Below are positions 45,298 to 54,455 of a stretch of 64,000 nt of DNA, one piece after another. The DNA is taken from positions 2,744,269-2,808,268 of the forward strand of contig NZ_OZ038524.1 in assembly GCF_964036635.1 (NCBI RefSeq). Reading direction: 5' to 3'. The notes under the pieces were generated by a model. That model was given only the letters and a program-made list of their open reading frames with translations, was not told the DNA's origin and ran no database searches. Source of the stretch: Tenacibaculum dicentrarchi. GTDB taxonomy: Bacteria > Bacteroidota > Bacteroidia > Flavobacteriales > Flavobacteriaceae. The translations under genes were made by a program, and so were the position numbers. Each line of letters begins with the position of its first letter. Position 1 is the stretch's first letter.

Positions 45298-46839
45298 CTA
45301 TAAATCAAATTTAATTCCTTGCGCTAAAGGCAATTCATCAGAATAGTTTATCGTATTTGTTTGACGTCTCATATATACTTTCCAAGCATCAGAACCAGAC
45401 TCACGTCCGCCACCAGTTTCTTTTTCACCACCAAAAGCACCTCCAATTTCAGCACCAGAAGTTCCGATGTTTACATTAGCAATACCACAATCAGAACCAG
45501 CATATGATAAAAACTTTTCAGCTTCTTTTAATTCATTTGTCATAATTGCTGATGATAATCCTTGAGCTACACCATTTTGTATATCAATAGCATTTTCAAC
45601 ATCACCAGAATATTTCATTAAATATAAAATAGGAGCAAAAGTTTCATGCTGTACTATTTCAAAATGATTTTCAGCTTCAATAATTGCTGGTTTTACGTAA
45701 CATCCACTTTCGTAACCTTCACCTTCTAAAACGCCTCCTTCAACTAATACGTTTCCACCTTCAGCTTTTGCTTTTTCAATAGCAGCTAAATAAGTGTTTA
45801 CCGAATCTTTATCAATTAATGGTCCAATATGATTTGTTTCATCTAAAGGATTTCCAATTGTTAATTGCCCATAAGCACCAACAATAGCATCTCTTACTTT
45901 ATCATATACTGATTCGTGAATAATTAATCTACGAGTAGATGTACAACGTTGCCCACAAGTACCCACAGCACCAAATACAGCACCAGGAACTACTACTTTT
46001 AAATCGGCAGTTGGAGTAATAATAATTGCGTTATTTCCACCTAATTCTAATAATGATTTTCCAAAACGCTGTGCAACAGTAGCACCAACAATACGTCCCA
46101 TTCTTGTAGAACCTGTTGCAGAAACTAAAGGAATACGAGCATCAGTAGTCATATATTCACCTACTTTATAATCACCATTGATGATAGAAGAAATTCCTTC
46201 TGGTAAGTTGTTTTCTTTTAAAACATCAGCAATAATATTCTGACAAGCGATTGAACATAAAGGCGCTTTTTCAGAACCTTTCCAAACACAAACATCACCA
46301 CAAATCCACGCTAAAGCAGTATTCCAAGCCCAAACAGCTACAGGAAAATTAAATGCTGATATAATTCCAACAACTCCAATTGGGTGCCATTGCTCTCTCA
46401 TTACGTGTCCTGGACGTTCTGATGGAATTGTTTGTCCGTTTAACTGACGTGATAATCCAACAGCAAAATCACAGATATCAATCATTTCTTGAACCTCACC
46501 ATATCCTTCTTGTAAAGATTTTCCCATTTCGTAAGAAACTAGCTTACCTAATGGCTCTTTTAAATCTCTTAATTTATTACCAAACTGACGTACAATTTCT
46601 CCTCTTTGTGGAGCTGGCATATTTCTAAACGACTTAAATGCTTTTGTAGCCGTTTCCATTACTTTTTCGTAATCTTCTTTGGTCGTCGCTTTTACTTTTC
46701 CTATTAATTTACCATCAACAGGTGAATAACTTTCAATAACTTCTCCATTAGAGAAATTTACAGAACCTGTAGAAGTTCCATCATTAATATCTTTTACGCC
46801 TAATTGCGCTAAAGCTTCTTTGATTCCGAAATCTGCCAT
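45298..46839 (-). CDS. Aldehyde dehydrogenase, ALDH7/antiquitin type
   Basis: 513 residues. The NAD-binding segment is SATGSTRMGRIVG, the general-base Glu lies in LLELGGNNAIII near 267, and the catalytic Cys is in VFGAVGTCGQRCTSTRR near 301. The C-terminus (AFGGEKETGGGRESGSDAWK and NTINYSDELPLAQG) is diagnostic of the ALDH7A/AmaB group. This group oxidises alpha-aminoadipic semialdehyde or piperideine-6-carboxylate in lysine breakdown. Transcribed alone. Confidence 0.9.
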   Translation of the reverse strand: MADFGIKEALAQLGVKDINDGTSTGSVNFSNGEVIESYSPVDGKLIGKVKATTKEDYEKVMETATKAFKSFRNMPAPQRGEIVRQFGNKLRDLKEPLGKLVSYEMGKSLQEGYGEVQEMIDICDFAVGLSRQLNGQTIPSERPGHVMREQWHPIGVVGIISAFNFPVAVWAWNTALAWICGDVCVWKGSEKAPLCSIACQNIIADVLKENNLPEGISSIINGDYKVGEYMTTDARIPLVSATGSTRMGRIVGATVAQRFGKSLLELGGNNAIIITPTADLKVVVPGAVFGAVGTCGQRCTSTRRLIIHESVYDKVRDAIVGAYGQLTIGNPLDETNHIGPLIDKDSVNTYLAAIEKAKAEGGNVLVEGGVLEGEGYESGCYVKPAIIEAENHFEIVQHETFAPILYLMKYSGDVENAIDIQNGVAQGLSSAIMTNELKEAEKFLSYAGSDCGIANVNIGTSGAEIGGAFGGEKETGGGRESGSDAWKVYMRRQTNTINYSDELPLAQGIKFDL

Positions 46840-47055
46840 TTTGTTTTAAATTTAAATTGTTTAAAAATGAACCACGAAAATACGAATAATTTTACACATT
46901 ATAAATTAAACAAAAAGTATTGATTTTGTTTAATTTTAAACATATTTAATGTAGTATTTTTTACATGAGCTAATATTCAAATAAACTATTATAAATTGAT
47001 ACTTTACTTACTTATATCAATTCTATATTACCTTTTTTTCTTAAAAAGATAAATA

Positions 47056-47089
47056 TTTGTTTTTTCTTAACAAATATTTAATATATTTG
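47056..47089 (+). promoter_or_regulatory. Promoter of the Roadblock-type operon
   Basis: TTTG (47056-47059), a 22-base spacer, TATATTTG (47082-47089). The predicted start near 47096 leaves a leader of about 60 bases. The rest of the 317-base gap 46840-47156 shows only AT-rich DNA. Confidence 0.55.
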
Positions 47090-47156
47090 TAGTGGTGAAA
47101 TTTTTTACACCATATTACACCCTTCATAGTATTTTTTAGATCTAATATTTTTTTTT

Positions 47157-47486
47157 ATGAATTTAAAAGAGTTGTACAACAGTACAAAATCTAAAGCAAT
47201 TCTCCTATTTGACAAGGAAGGGAAAATTGTAGAAGTACACAGTAAAATTACTTATGAAAACCCTGAAGATTTTTCGGCGGTAACTAAAGTTGTTATCAAT
47301 ATAATTGATAATTTTTTTACTGATGTCTTAGAAACGACACCATTAACCGAAATAATTATAAAAACTACTGATCAAAATTTTTATATAAAAAAATGTGACG
47401 ACGACCATATATTATGTGTCTTATCAGATGGTGTAATGAATAGAAGTTTAATTAGTCTTTCTTTAAAAAAAGACAATGACAAATAA
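47157..47486 (+). CDS. Probable Roadblock/LC7-fold protein, gene 1 of 3
   Basis: 109 residues. The pattern fits the Roadblock/LC7 fold: an opening helix, a strand AILLFDKEGKIVEVHS, a long helix DFSAVTKVVINIIDNFF, a strand TEIIIKTTDQNFYIKK, a strand DHILCVLSD, and a last helix. No signal peptide or catalytic motif. Such proteins dimerise and bind small GTPases (as MglB binds MglA) or build scaffolds. The family call is by secondary-structure pattern, not by a search. First gene of an operon with the next two, which follow at 26 bases and then overlap. Confidence 0.5.
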   Translation: MNLKELYNSTKSKAILLFDKEGKIVEVHSKITYENPEDFSAVTKVVINIIDNFFTDVLETTPLTEIIIKTTDQNFYIKKCDDDHILCVLSDGVMNRSLISLSLKKDNDK

Positions 47487-47512
47487 TAAATAACATCTAA
47501 AAAAAAGTAGCA

Positions 47513-47887
47513 ATGACAGACATTTTAAATGATTTAATTAAAAACGTAAGTGAAAATATCCCTGGATATATAGCATTAAGTGTAACCGAAATAGAGTCTG
47601 GTGAGACTTTAGTTTCAGATTCAGTTAAATCTGATTTTGATATTGACTTGGCTTCTGCGTATAATTTAGAAGTAGTAAACGCTAAATTAAAAGCAATCAG
47701 TGTTTTAGGATTAAATGAAGAAGTTAAAGATATCACCATTACTTTAACCGATCAGATTCATATTATAAATATTGCACCTAATGGTGGATATTTTATTTAT
47801 TTAGCTATTGATTCAGCTAAAGCAAATATTGCTATTACAAAAACATTACTTAACAAATATAAAGCAGATTTAAACAATGCCATATAA
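47513..47887 (+). CDS. Probable Roadblock/LC7-fold protein, gene 2 of 3
   Basis: 124 residues. It looks more typical of Roadblock/LC7 than its neighbour: IPGYIALSVTEIESGETLVS (first hairpin), a central helix SAYNLEVVNAKLKAISVLGL, KDITITLTDQIHIINI, GGYFIYLAIDSAKANIAI and a closing helix TLLNKYKADL. Two related but diverged proteins in one operon suggest a heterodimer. No MglA-type GTPase gene is in the window. The stop overlaps the start of gene 3 by 11 bases, so translation is coupled. Confidence 0.6.
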   Translation: MTDILNDLIKNVSENIPGYIALSVTEIESGETLVSDSVKSDFDIDLASAYNLEVVNAKLKAISVLGLNEEVKDITITLTDQIHIINIAPNGGYFIYLAIDSAKANIAITKTLLNKYKADLNNAI

Positions 47888-48185
47888 GCCATTAGATTTA
47901 TCTAATTTTAAAATAGACGCGAAAGTTGCGTCTATTTTAAAATTAGGACAGCAAGAATATCAAAAAATACTAGGTATTGAATTGATAAACGACCAAATAA
48001 ATAACGAGATAAGCCCTGTAACAACAACTACAAAAATAGTAGAAGCCAAAGATGCAGAAACTAAAAATCTCGAAATCGAAGTGGAAGTAGAAGAAGGGAA
48101 AAAGATATCTGAAGTTATTTTTGATTTTCTTTTTGAACCTAAATTTGATAATATGTTAACAATGTTTTCTAAAAAAGCAGTCTAA
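47877..48185 (+). CDS. Small acidic protein, gene 3 of the Roadblock-type operon
   Basis: 102 residues. The N-terminus MPYKPLDLSNFKIDAKVASI is followed by a helix LKLGQQEYQKILGIELI, a Thr- and Glu-rich linker (40-80), and a hydrophobic C-terminal helix ISEVIFDFLFEPKFDNMLTM. I recognise no family. Overlap with gene 2 suggests a complex with the two Roadblock-type proteins. It may be an adaptor whose two ends bind different partners; this is inference. Confidence 0.55.
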   Translation: MPYKPLDLSNFKIDAKVASILKLGQQEYQKILGIELINDQINNEISPVTTTTKIVEAKDAETKNLEIEVEVEEGKKISEVIFDFLFEPKFDNMLTMFSKKAV

Positions 48186-48270
48186 TATATTTGAAACTTA
48201 ATAATGCCCCTTTAATTTAGTGTTTTACAAAAAAAACAGTGCAATTTTATAATACTACTGTTATAACTAC

Positions 48271-48278
48271 TATTTTTG
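48271..48278 (+). promoter_or_regulatory. -7 box of the LuxE-like gene
   Basis: TATTTTTG, exact TAnnTTTG, nine bases before the ATG at 48288. Confidence 0.5.
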
Positions 48279-48287
48279 TAAAACTTT

Positions 48288-49262
48288 ATGAAACAACAAG
48301 TTTTTAATATACATTCAGAATTCGATTTTAAGCAAGCTGCTTTGACGGTTTTTAAGCATCAATTTAAAAATAATAAGGTTTACCGATCTTTTTGTGATTT
48401 ACTATATATTCACCCTTCTAGTATTTCTAAAATTGAAGAGATTCCTTTTTTGCCTATTGAATTTTTTAAAACAAAAAAAATACTTTCTTCTTCAGATAAA
48501 ATTAAGGAAACTTTTAGCAGTTCTGGTACTACTGGTAGCATTACCAGCAAGCATTTAGTAACCGATTTATCGTGGTATGAAACAAGTTATTTAAAAGGTT
48601 TTGATTATTTTTATGGAGATATAAAAGACTATGTGGTTTTAGCTTTATTACCTAATTATTTAGAACGAAAAGGCTCATCATTAGTTTATATGGTTGCTGA
48701 TTTAATTGAAAAATCGGCACATCCTGAAAGTGGTTTTTACCTAAATAATTTAGATGAATTGGCAAAAAAACTCATCGAATTAGATAAAAAAGGACAAAAA
48801 ACACTGCTTATTGGCGTTTCTTTTGCCTTATTAGACTTAATAGAAAAACAACAATTTATCTTAAAAAATACCATTATTATGGAAACTGGCGGTATGAAAG
48901 GACGAAGAAAAGAACTTATTCGTACCGAATTACATCAAGTTTTAAGTAATGGATTTGGCGTACAACATATTCATTCAGAATATGGTATGACCGAATTATT
49001 AAGCCAAGGATATTCGAAAGGAAATGGTATTTTTAACTGTCCTCCTTGGATGCGTGTTTTAATTAGAGATACCGAAGATGCTTTGACTATCTTACCCAAT
49101 CAAAAAAATGGTGGCGTTAATATTATTGATTTAGCAAACTACAATTCTTGCTCTTTTATTGCGACACAAGATTTAGGAAAAGTACACACAGATACTAGCT
49201 TTGAAATTATTGGACGGTTTGATAATTCTGATATTAGAGGTTGTAACTTAATGGTATTATAA
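48288..49262 (+). CDS. LuxE/PaaK-family acyl-protein synthetase-like protein
   Basis: 324 residues. ANL-superfamily signatures are IKETFSSSGTTGSITSKH near 74-91 (AMP-binding loop) and HIHSEYGMTELLSQGYSKG near 225-243, as in LuxE, which activates a fatty acid for reduction. LuxE here has no luxC or lux operon context, so it is more likely an acyl transfer step for a lipid or secondary metabolite. Its substrate is unknown. Separated from glpD by repeat copy 4. Confidence 0.78.
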   Translation: MKQQVFNIHSEFDFKQAALTVFKHQFKNNKVYRSFCDLLYIHPSSISKIEEIPFLPIEFFKTKKILSSSDKIKETFSSSGTTGSITSKHLVTDLSWYETSYLKGFDYFYGDIKDYVVLALLPNYLERKGSSLVYMVADLIEKSAHPESGFYLNNLDELAKKLIELDKKGQKTLLIGVSFALLDLIEKQQFILKNTIIMETGGMKGRRKELIRTELHQVLSNGFGVQHIHSEYGMTELLSQGYSKGNGIFNCPPWMRVLIRDTEDALTILPNQKNGGVNIIDLANYNSCSFIATQDLGKVHTDTSFEIIGRFDNSDIRGCNLMVL

Positions 49263-49282
49263 AAACGATATTTTTTTGTTTT

Positions 49283-49366
49283 TAGCCCCGATTGAAGCAA
49301 TTGTTTGAGCTCCTTTTTTGATTTTTCTTCAAAAAAGAGCGAGTGCGGAAAGCGGGAAACAGCTCC
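49283..49366 (+). repeat. Intergenic hairpin repeat, copy 4
   Basis: TAGCCCCGATTGAAGC to GCGGGAAACAGCTCC. The inner GCTCCTTTTTTGA/TTCAAAAAAGAGC hairpin is intact, but the right end reads AGCTCC instead of TTGCTTC, so the outer stem is weakened. Confidence 0.86.
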
Positions 49367-49424
49367 AAATAACTTACTAAATAACAAGCAATTACTTTTA
49401 ATTTATAGTCTCTATTTTTATATG

Positions 49425-49432
49425 TACTTTTG
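49425..49432 (+). promoter_or_regulatory. -7 box of glpD
   Basis: TACTTTTG, exact TAnnTTTG, 15 bases before the ATG at 49448. Confidence 0.55.
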
Positions 49433-49447
49433 TAATAAAAGGTAGCT

Positions 49448-51094
49448 ATGACTAAATTTTCTTTCTTCAATCGAAAAAATATTCAAGAACAATTACAAGA
49501 AACAACATTTGATATTTTAATTATTGGCGGCGGTATTACTGGTGCTGGAATTGCTTTAGATGCAGCATCTAGAGGAATGAAAGTTGCACTGGTTGAAAAA
49601 AATGATTTTGCTTCAGGAACTTCAAGTAAATCAACCAAATTAATACACGGTGGTTTACGCTATTTAAAACAATTTGATTTTTGGCTAGTCAAAGAAGTTG
49701 GTTCTGAACGTGCTATTGTACATAAAATAGCCCCACATTTAGTGGTTCCCGAAAAAATGATTTTACCCTTAATTGAAGGTGGTACTTATGGTGCTTGGCT
49801 TACCTCTATCGGCTTAAAAATTTACGATGTATTGGCTGCCGTAGAAGGAGATGACAAACGTAAAATGCTTGATAAAAAAGAAGCACTTGAAATAGAACCA
49901 TTATTACCCAAAAATATTTTAAAAGGGGCTGGTTATTATGCCGAATATCGTACAGATGATGCCCGTTTAACCATCGAAATATTAAAAACAGCAAGTACAT
50001 ACGGAGCTGAAATACTTAATTATACAAAAGCAAATGCCTTTATTTACGAAAAAAATAGGGTAGTTGGTGCAACAGTTACTGATGTTTTTAATAATCAAAG
50101 CTATAATATCAAGGCAAAATATGTAGTAAATGCCGCAGGACCGTGGGTCGACGAATTACGTCAACTTAATCATTCAAAAACAGGTAAAAGACTACATTTA
50201 ACCAAAGGCGTTCATTTGGTAGTAGCTCACGAAAAATTTCCAATAAAACAATCCGTTTATTTTGATGTTCCTGATGGACGCATGATGTTTGCCATTCCTC
50301 GTGGAAAAATCACCTATTTTGGTACTACAGACACTAATTTTCAACAAAATAAAGATGCACTATCAATAGATATTGCTGATGCAACCTATCTAATTGAAGC
50401 GGTAAATAATATGTTTACAGATATTCACTTAACAATTGCTGATATTCAATCATCATGGGCAGGTTTACGTCCGCTAATTCATGAACAAGGAAAATCAGCT
50501 TCTGAACTTTCAAGGAAAGATGAAATTTTTATTTCTGATACCAAATTAATATCTATCGCTGGTGGTAAATTAACAGGATACCGTAAAATGGCGGAACGTA
50601 TTGTTAATTTAATCGCTAAAAAAATGATTCGACATTTTGATGTAAAATTTGATGCTATAAAAACAGAAAATATTGTATTAACAGGCGGAAATTTTAAAAA
50701 CTATAAAGCCGTAGAAATTTATACAAAAGAAATTTATAATGATTTAAAAGAACATAATTTTACTAAAAAAGAAGCTACTTATTTAGTACATAATTATGGT
50801 AAACAAACAAATATTATTTTAGAAAGATTTAATAAAATTGATGAAAAAAATACCACACTACGCTTATTAAAAGCCGAAATTTGGTTTACTATTCAATATG
50901 AAATGACCTGTACACCTACTGATTTTTTTATGCGTAGAACAGGTCGTTTATTTTTTGATAAACCAAGTGTAAACACCTACAAAGAAGCTATTTTAAATGA
51001 ATTTACAAAGTATTTTAATTGGGATATTTCATCCGAAGAAAAGCATCGAAAAGAATTAGAATCGAAAATAAATATAAGTATCAGTTTTAATTAA
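49448..51094 (+). CDS. glpD: Aerobic glycerol-3-phosphate dehydrogenase
   Basis: 548 residues. The FAD motif FDILIIGGGITGAGIALDAA lies near 19-38. The family signatures KSTKLIHGGLRYL and VVNAAGPWVDELRQ follow, then RGKITYFGTTDTNF and SSWAGLRPLIHEQGKSASEL, with the C-terminal DUF-type cap to 548. It oxidises glycerol-3-phosphate to dihydroxyacetone phosphate and feeds electrons to quinone at the membrane. No glycerol kinase or facilitator gene is next to it, and gpsA lies 6 kb away. Confidence 0.95.
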   Translation: MTKFSFFNRKNIQEQLQETTFDILIIGGGITGAGIALDAASRGMKVALVEKNDFASGTSSKSTKLIHGGLRYLKQFDFWLVKEVGSERAIVHKIAPHLVVPEKMILPLIEGGTYGAWLTSIGLKIYDVLAAVEGDDKRKMLDKKEALEIEPLLPKNILKGAGYYAEYRTDDARLTIEILKTASTYGAEILNYTKANAFIYEKNRVVGATVTDVFNNQSYNIKAKYVVNAAGPWVDELRQLNHSKTGKRLHLTKGVHLVVAHEKFPIKQSVYFDVPDGRMMFAIPRGKITYFGTTDTNFQQNKDALSIDIADATYLIEAVNNMFTDIHLTIADIQSSWAGLRPLIHEQGKSASELSRKDEIFISDTKLISIAGGKLTGYRKMAERIVNLIAKKMIRHFDVKFDAIKTENIVLTGGNFKNYKAVEIYTKEIYNDLKEHNFTKKEATYLVHNYGKQTNIILERFNKIDEKNTTLRLLKAEIWFTIQYEMTCTPTDFFMRRTGRLFFDKPSVNTYKEAILNEFTKYFNWDISSEEKHRKELESKINISISFN

Positions 51095-51121
51095 AAATCT
51101 ATTAAAAAAAAATCCCCCCAT

Positions 51122-51625
51122 ATGAAACAACAATTTATTTTATCGCTACTTGTAATTAGTAGTTTTATAGCAAAAGCACAAACAAGTAATATTATAACTC
51201 TTGTAGAACTAAACTCCTTTAAAATAAATAATATTACATTATCTGACCTAAAAAAAACAGCAGGTAAACAAGCTGCTGTAGAAACACTATTGGGTAGTGC
51301 TAATTCGTATAAATCAGATGAAAATCAGCAATATTATTATTTTGTTTTTAAAGGACTTAAAGTTGATTTTTCTAGAGATAAAAGCACTCCTTATATTGAA
51401 TCTTTTGAAATAAATAACAATAAATCTTCCCTAACAATAAAACAACAAACCATTACCATTGGCGATAATATAAGTAAATTAGGTACTATTTTTTTTAGCC
51501 CTGGAAGAAATGGTGATAAAAGTATTATATATACATCTTGTGAAGATTGTGATAGCTTTATTAATATTGAATTTAATCAAAATACTAATCTTATTACTAA
51601 GATTAGCTATTTAGATATGTCGTAA
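51122..51625 (+). CDS. Secreted protein of unknown function
   Basis: 167 residues with a signal peptide MKQQFILSLLVISSFIAKAQ. The mature part contains LKKTAGKQAAVETLLGSANS and a predicted beta-sheet region around YYYFVFKGLKVDFSR, ending near a CEDCDSF motif. No family is recognised. It follows glpD by 27 bases; a run of six C precedes its ATG. A terminator shared with the LRR gene follows. Confidence 0.65.
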   Translation: MKQQFILSLLVISSFIAKAQTSNIITLVELNSFKINNITLSDLKKTAGKQAAVETLLGSANSYKSDENQQYYYFVFKGLKVDFSRDKSTPYIESFEINNNKSSLTIKQQTITIGDNISKLGTIFFSPGRNGDKSIIYTSCEDCDSFINIEFNQNTNLITKISYLDMS

Positions 51626-51629
51626 ATAA

Positions 51630-51661
51630 AAAAACCAGTGAATTAATTTTCACTGGTTTTT
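51630..51661. terminator. Bidirectional terminator
   Basis: AAAAACCAGTGAA / TTCACTGGTTTTT with a six-base loop, between two convergent genes. Confidence 0.87.
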
Positions 51662-51686
51662 TTTATTGATTACTAAAATTAACTGT

Positions 51687-54077
51687 TTAAAGTTTTATAA
51701 ACTTAGTTACCAATTCTCCTTTATTAGTAATAATTTTCATAAAATAATTATTTGGATATAAATAACTAACATTCATTACTCTTGTGTTTCCAAAATAATA
51801 ACCGACTAAATTTCCTCCAATATCATATATTGTAATATAACTAATTTGAATATTATCATTTAATACTTTTAAATTTAATATTCCAGTAGTTGGGTTAGGA
51901 GACAATGTAAAATAATTAGAAAATTCAGGTTGTTCTATTACTTCTTTCTTAACTGTTACAATTTCATTTTCTGTAATTACTGGAGCATTAAAATCAAAAT
52001 AAATTGCAGCACCATTTACAATTTTATCCCCTTCAACTAAAGTTTCTTTACTCTTTATTTTAAATAATACATATCCATCATTATTAGCATCATCAAAAGG
52101 AAGGTTTATATTTTTAAATATAAATTCTACCTCATTACCATTTGTAATTATTGTTGAATAAGAATGACTAGATTTTAATGGTATTAATGATTCAATATCT
52201 AATTTAGTCGTATCAATAACATCTTTAACACGTATATTTACTGCTTCGGCTGTTCCTTTATTTTCAAAACGAATTAAATAATGTAAATACTGACCTACAT
52301 TATCAGGATTTAAAATATTTCCTTCTAAACATGTTTTATCATTAGGGTCATAAGAATTTACAACTGTTTGTGATAATGTCATTACATTATTATTGGGCGT
52401 TTGATCTGTTTTTCCTGTAACTGTTGCCTTATAATTTAAAATATCTCCGTTATTTAATGCTGGAGAATCTAAAGGTGTATTTAATACAAATGTTACAGGT
52501 ATTTCTACTGATTTTAACGGTAATAAATTTGTAAAACTCCAAGTCAATTGTCCATTTGTATCGCTATTTACAGTAGGTATTGAACTAACATAGTTTAGCA
52601 CATTTTCTTGATAATTTAAAGTAACCGTACCAGATTGTGTCGTTGTTCCTATATTTTTATAGGTAAGTTTATAAGTTGCATTAAAACCTGGTCTTGCTCT
52701 AGTTAAAGGAACAATACTTACTTCTAAATCATTAAAGTTACCAACTGATTTTACACAATAATCTGTTATTAATGTATTTAACTGTACAGGAATATTTATT
52801 GGTGTAGGAGTAACTGGTGTTGAAAATGTAAAATAATTTAAATTCTGTAGGGCAGGAGCTATAAAATAGGTACCATCTGATATATGCAGTGCGTATTTTC
52901 CTTCTTGATTTGGATATGCCACAGTAGATTGACCATTTGTCAATGAAATTGCAGAAACTCTTAAACCTCCTGTAAAAGGAACATCAGCACTATCACAACC
53001 ATCGCCATTTACATCATAAGTAACAGTACCTTTAATACGATTATGAGGTACATCACAATCATTAGAAAGCATACAACTTGTTTGATTAGCTTCTTCTAAT
53101 AGAGTAAAAATATCATTTAAATATTCCTGTTCAGCACAAATAAATTCTAATTTAGGACAATTTTTTAAATTTACATTTAATTTTTCTTCACCTGAAATTG
53201 ATGTTGTATATCCTATTGATTGCCCAGTCATAGAAACACTTGTTAAATTAGAATTACCCTCAAAATTTAAAAAAATAAGTGAACAAGGTCTTACATTTAA
53301 GGTATTTAATTTATTATATTGAATACGTAACCAACCCAATTTAGAGTTATTAGAAAGATTTATATCTGTCAATTTATTGTTATTTACAGATATTGATGTC
53401 AATAACACATTTTTTGAAACATCTAAATTTAATAAATTATTTTGCATAACATTAAGAGTTACTAAATTAGTATTATTAGAAATATCAATTTCAGTTAACC
53501 CATTATTAAAAGCATATAAATGTTTTAATAATACATTTTTAGTAATGTTTAATTGCCCTAAACTAAAATTAGATGCTACATTTAAATTTGTTAATAATAC
53601 ATTTTTAGAAATATCAATACTTTGTATATTATTATTAAAAACATCTAATGATGTTAAGTTTAAATTTGTAGCTATATTTATATCAGTTAATTTATTATTC
53701 CGAATACTAAAAGATTTTAAATCTAAATTATTAGTTATATTAATATTACTTATTTTATTATCACTTAAATTAATTAATTTTAACTTAGTATTCTTTGTAA
53801 GGTCTATAGATATTAATTGATTTTTATTTACTGTTAAACCTTCTAAATTTGAGAAATTTTCTATTCCACTTAAATCACTTATACCTTTATTCGTTAATCT
53901 TAAATATTTTGAATTTTCTGCCTCTTGAACACTTATTTCACCATTGCTATCTGTATCTACTAAAGGGCTATGACTCAAAAGTGCATTTTTAAAATTGGAG
54001 TCAGGAAAATTAATATTTTGTGTATTTCCAATAGCATAGTAACCTATTAATAAGGTTAAGAATAATAGTTTTTTCAT
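51687..54077 (-). CDS. Leucine-rich-repeat protein with T9SS sorting domain
   Basis: 796 residues. A signal peptide (1-19) precedes a calcium-loop-like DTDSNGEISVQEAE (41-54). About eleven LRR units of roughly 22 residues follow (about 60-300), with hallmarks such as NKLTDINIATNLNLTSLDVF. Then come a carboxypeptidase-regulatory-like domain (SD-repeat type, about 345-430), a DUF11-like repeat (about 445-570), a DUF7619-like domain starting SYDPNDKTCLEGN, and a type A T9SS sorting domain at the end (LSPNPTTGILNLKVL to LVTKFIKL). It is exported by the type IX system to the surface or medium. It is likely an adhesin; the target is unknown. Confidence 0.88.
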   Translation of the reverse strand: MKKLLFLTLLIGYYAIGNTQNINFPDSNFKNALLSHSPLVDTDSNGEISVQEAENSKYLRLTNKGISDLSGIENFSNLEGLTVNKNQLISIDLTKNTKLKLINLSDNKISNINITNNLDLKSFSIRNNKLTDINIATNLNLTSLDVFNNNIQSIDISKNVLLTNLNVASNFSLGQLNITKNVLLKHLYAFNNGLTEIDISNNTNLVTLNVMQNNLLNLDVSKNVLLTSISVNNNKLTDINLSNNSKLGWLRIQYNKLNTLNVRPCSLIFLNFEGNSNLTSVSMTGQSIGYTTSISGEEKLNVNLKNCPKLEFICAEQEYLNDIFTLLEEANQTSCMLSNDCDVPHNRIKGTVTYDVNGDGCDSADVPFTGGLRVSAISLTNGQSTVAYPNQEGKYALHISDGTYFIAPALQNLNYFTFSTPVTPTPINIPVQLNTLITDYCVKSVGNFNDLEVSIVPLTRARPGFNATYKLTYKNIGTTTQSGTVTLNYQENVLNYVSSIPTVNSDTNGQLTWSFTNLLPLKSVEIPVTFVLNTPLDSPALNNGDILNYKATVTGKTDQTPNNNVMTLSQTVVNSYDPNDKTCLEGNILNPDNVGQYLHYLIRFENKGTAEAVNIRVKDVIDTTKLDIESLIPLKSSHSYSTIITNGNEVEFIFKNINLPFDDANNDGYVLFKIKSKETLVEGDKIVNGAAIYFDFNAPVITENEIVTVKKEVIEQPEFSNYFTLSPNPTTGILNLKVLNDNIQISYITIYDIGGNLVGYYFGNTRVMNVSYLYPNNYFMKIITNKGELVTKFIKL

Positions 54078-54211
54078 ATATTTTTTATTTTTGGTTAATA
54101 TTATTACGGCTAATAATATTATTAATTTAATGATTTATCATTTATTTTTAAAAAAACATATAAACAAATAAAAATCAACAAATTAACTACTTATAGTTAG
54201 TAATAATTTTA

Positions 54212-54242
54212 CAAATCTAAGAGATGTTATTTACCTGTACAA
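54212..54242 (-). promoter_or_regulatory. Promoter of the LRR gene
   Basis: Minus strand TTG (54242-54240), 20-base spacer, TAGATTTG (54219-54212), one of the best -33/-7 pairs in the window. The leader to the ATG at 54077 is about 130 bases. Confidence 0.65.
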
Positions 54243-54260
54243 TACCCAATACCCCTAATT

Positions 54261-54284
54261 AAAAATAGGGTTAACCCTATTTTT
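54261..54284. promoter_or_regulatory. 24-bp perfect palindrome upstream of the LRR promoter
   Basis: AAAAATAGGGTT and its exact complement, centred at 54272/54273, 18 bases upstream of the -33 box. The position suits an activator or repressor site. It would also fold as a small stem, but no transcription unit ends here. Confidence 0.5.
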
Positions 54285-54455
54285 GTTAACTTATCTTTAA
54301 CATTTAAAAATAAAATGTATATTAAAAAATGTAAAATTTAGAGGAAAAAAATATATCCTAAATAATATTTTGAAATGAATTTAAAAGATATTTTTAAAAA
54401 AAGAGTGAAGAGGTTTTAAATATGTAATAAAGCCTATTAAATTTATTTTTTCTTA

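Noticed and set aside
48288..49262. LuxE-like gene as part of a bioluminescence operon
   Set aside because: No luxA, luxB, luxC or luxD is near; the gene is flanked by glpD and the Roadblock-type operon.
53377..53820. 147-residue plus-strand frame inside the LRR gene
   Set aside because: Long antisense frame caused by the regular LRR repeats. It lacks any domain or promoter, and the minus-strand LRR gene is clearly real.
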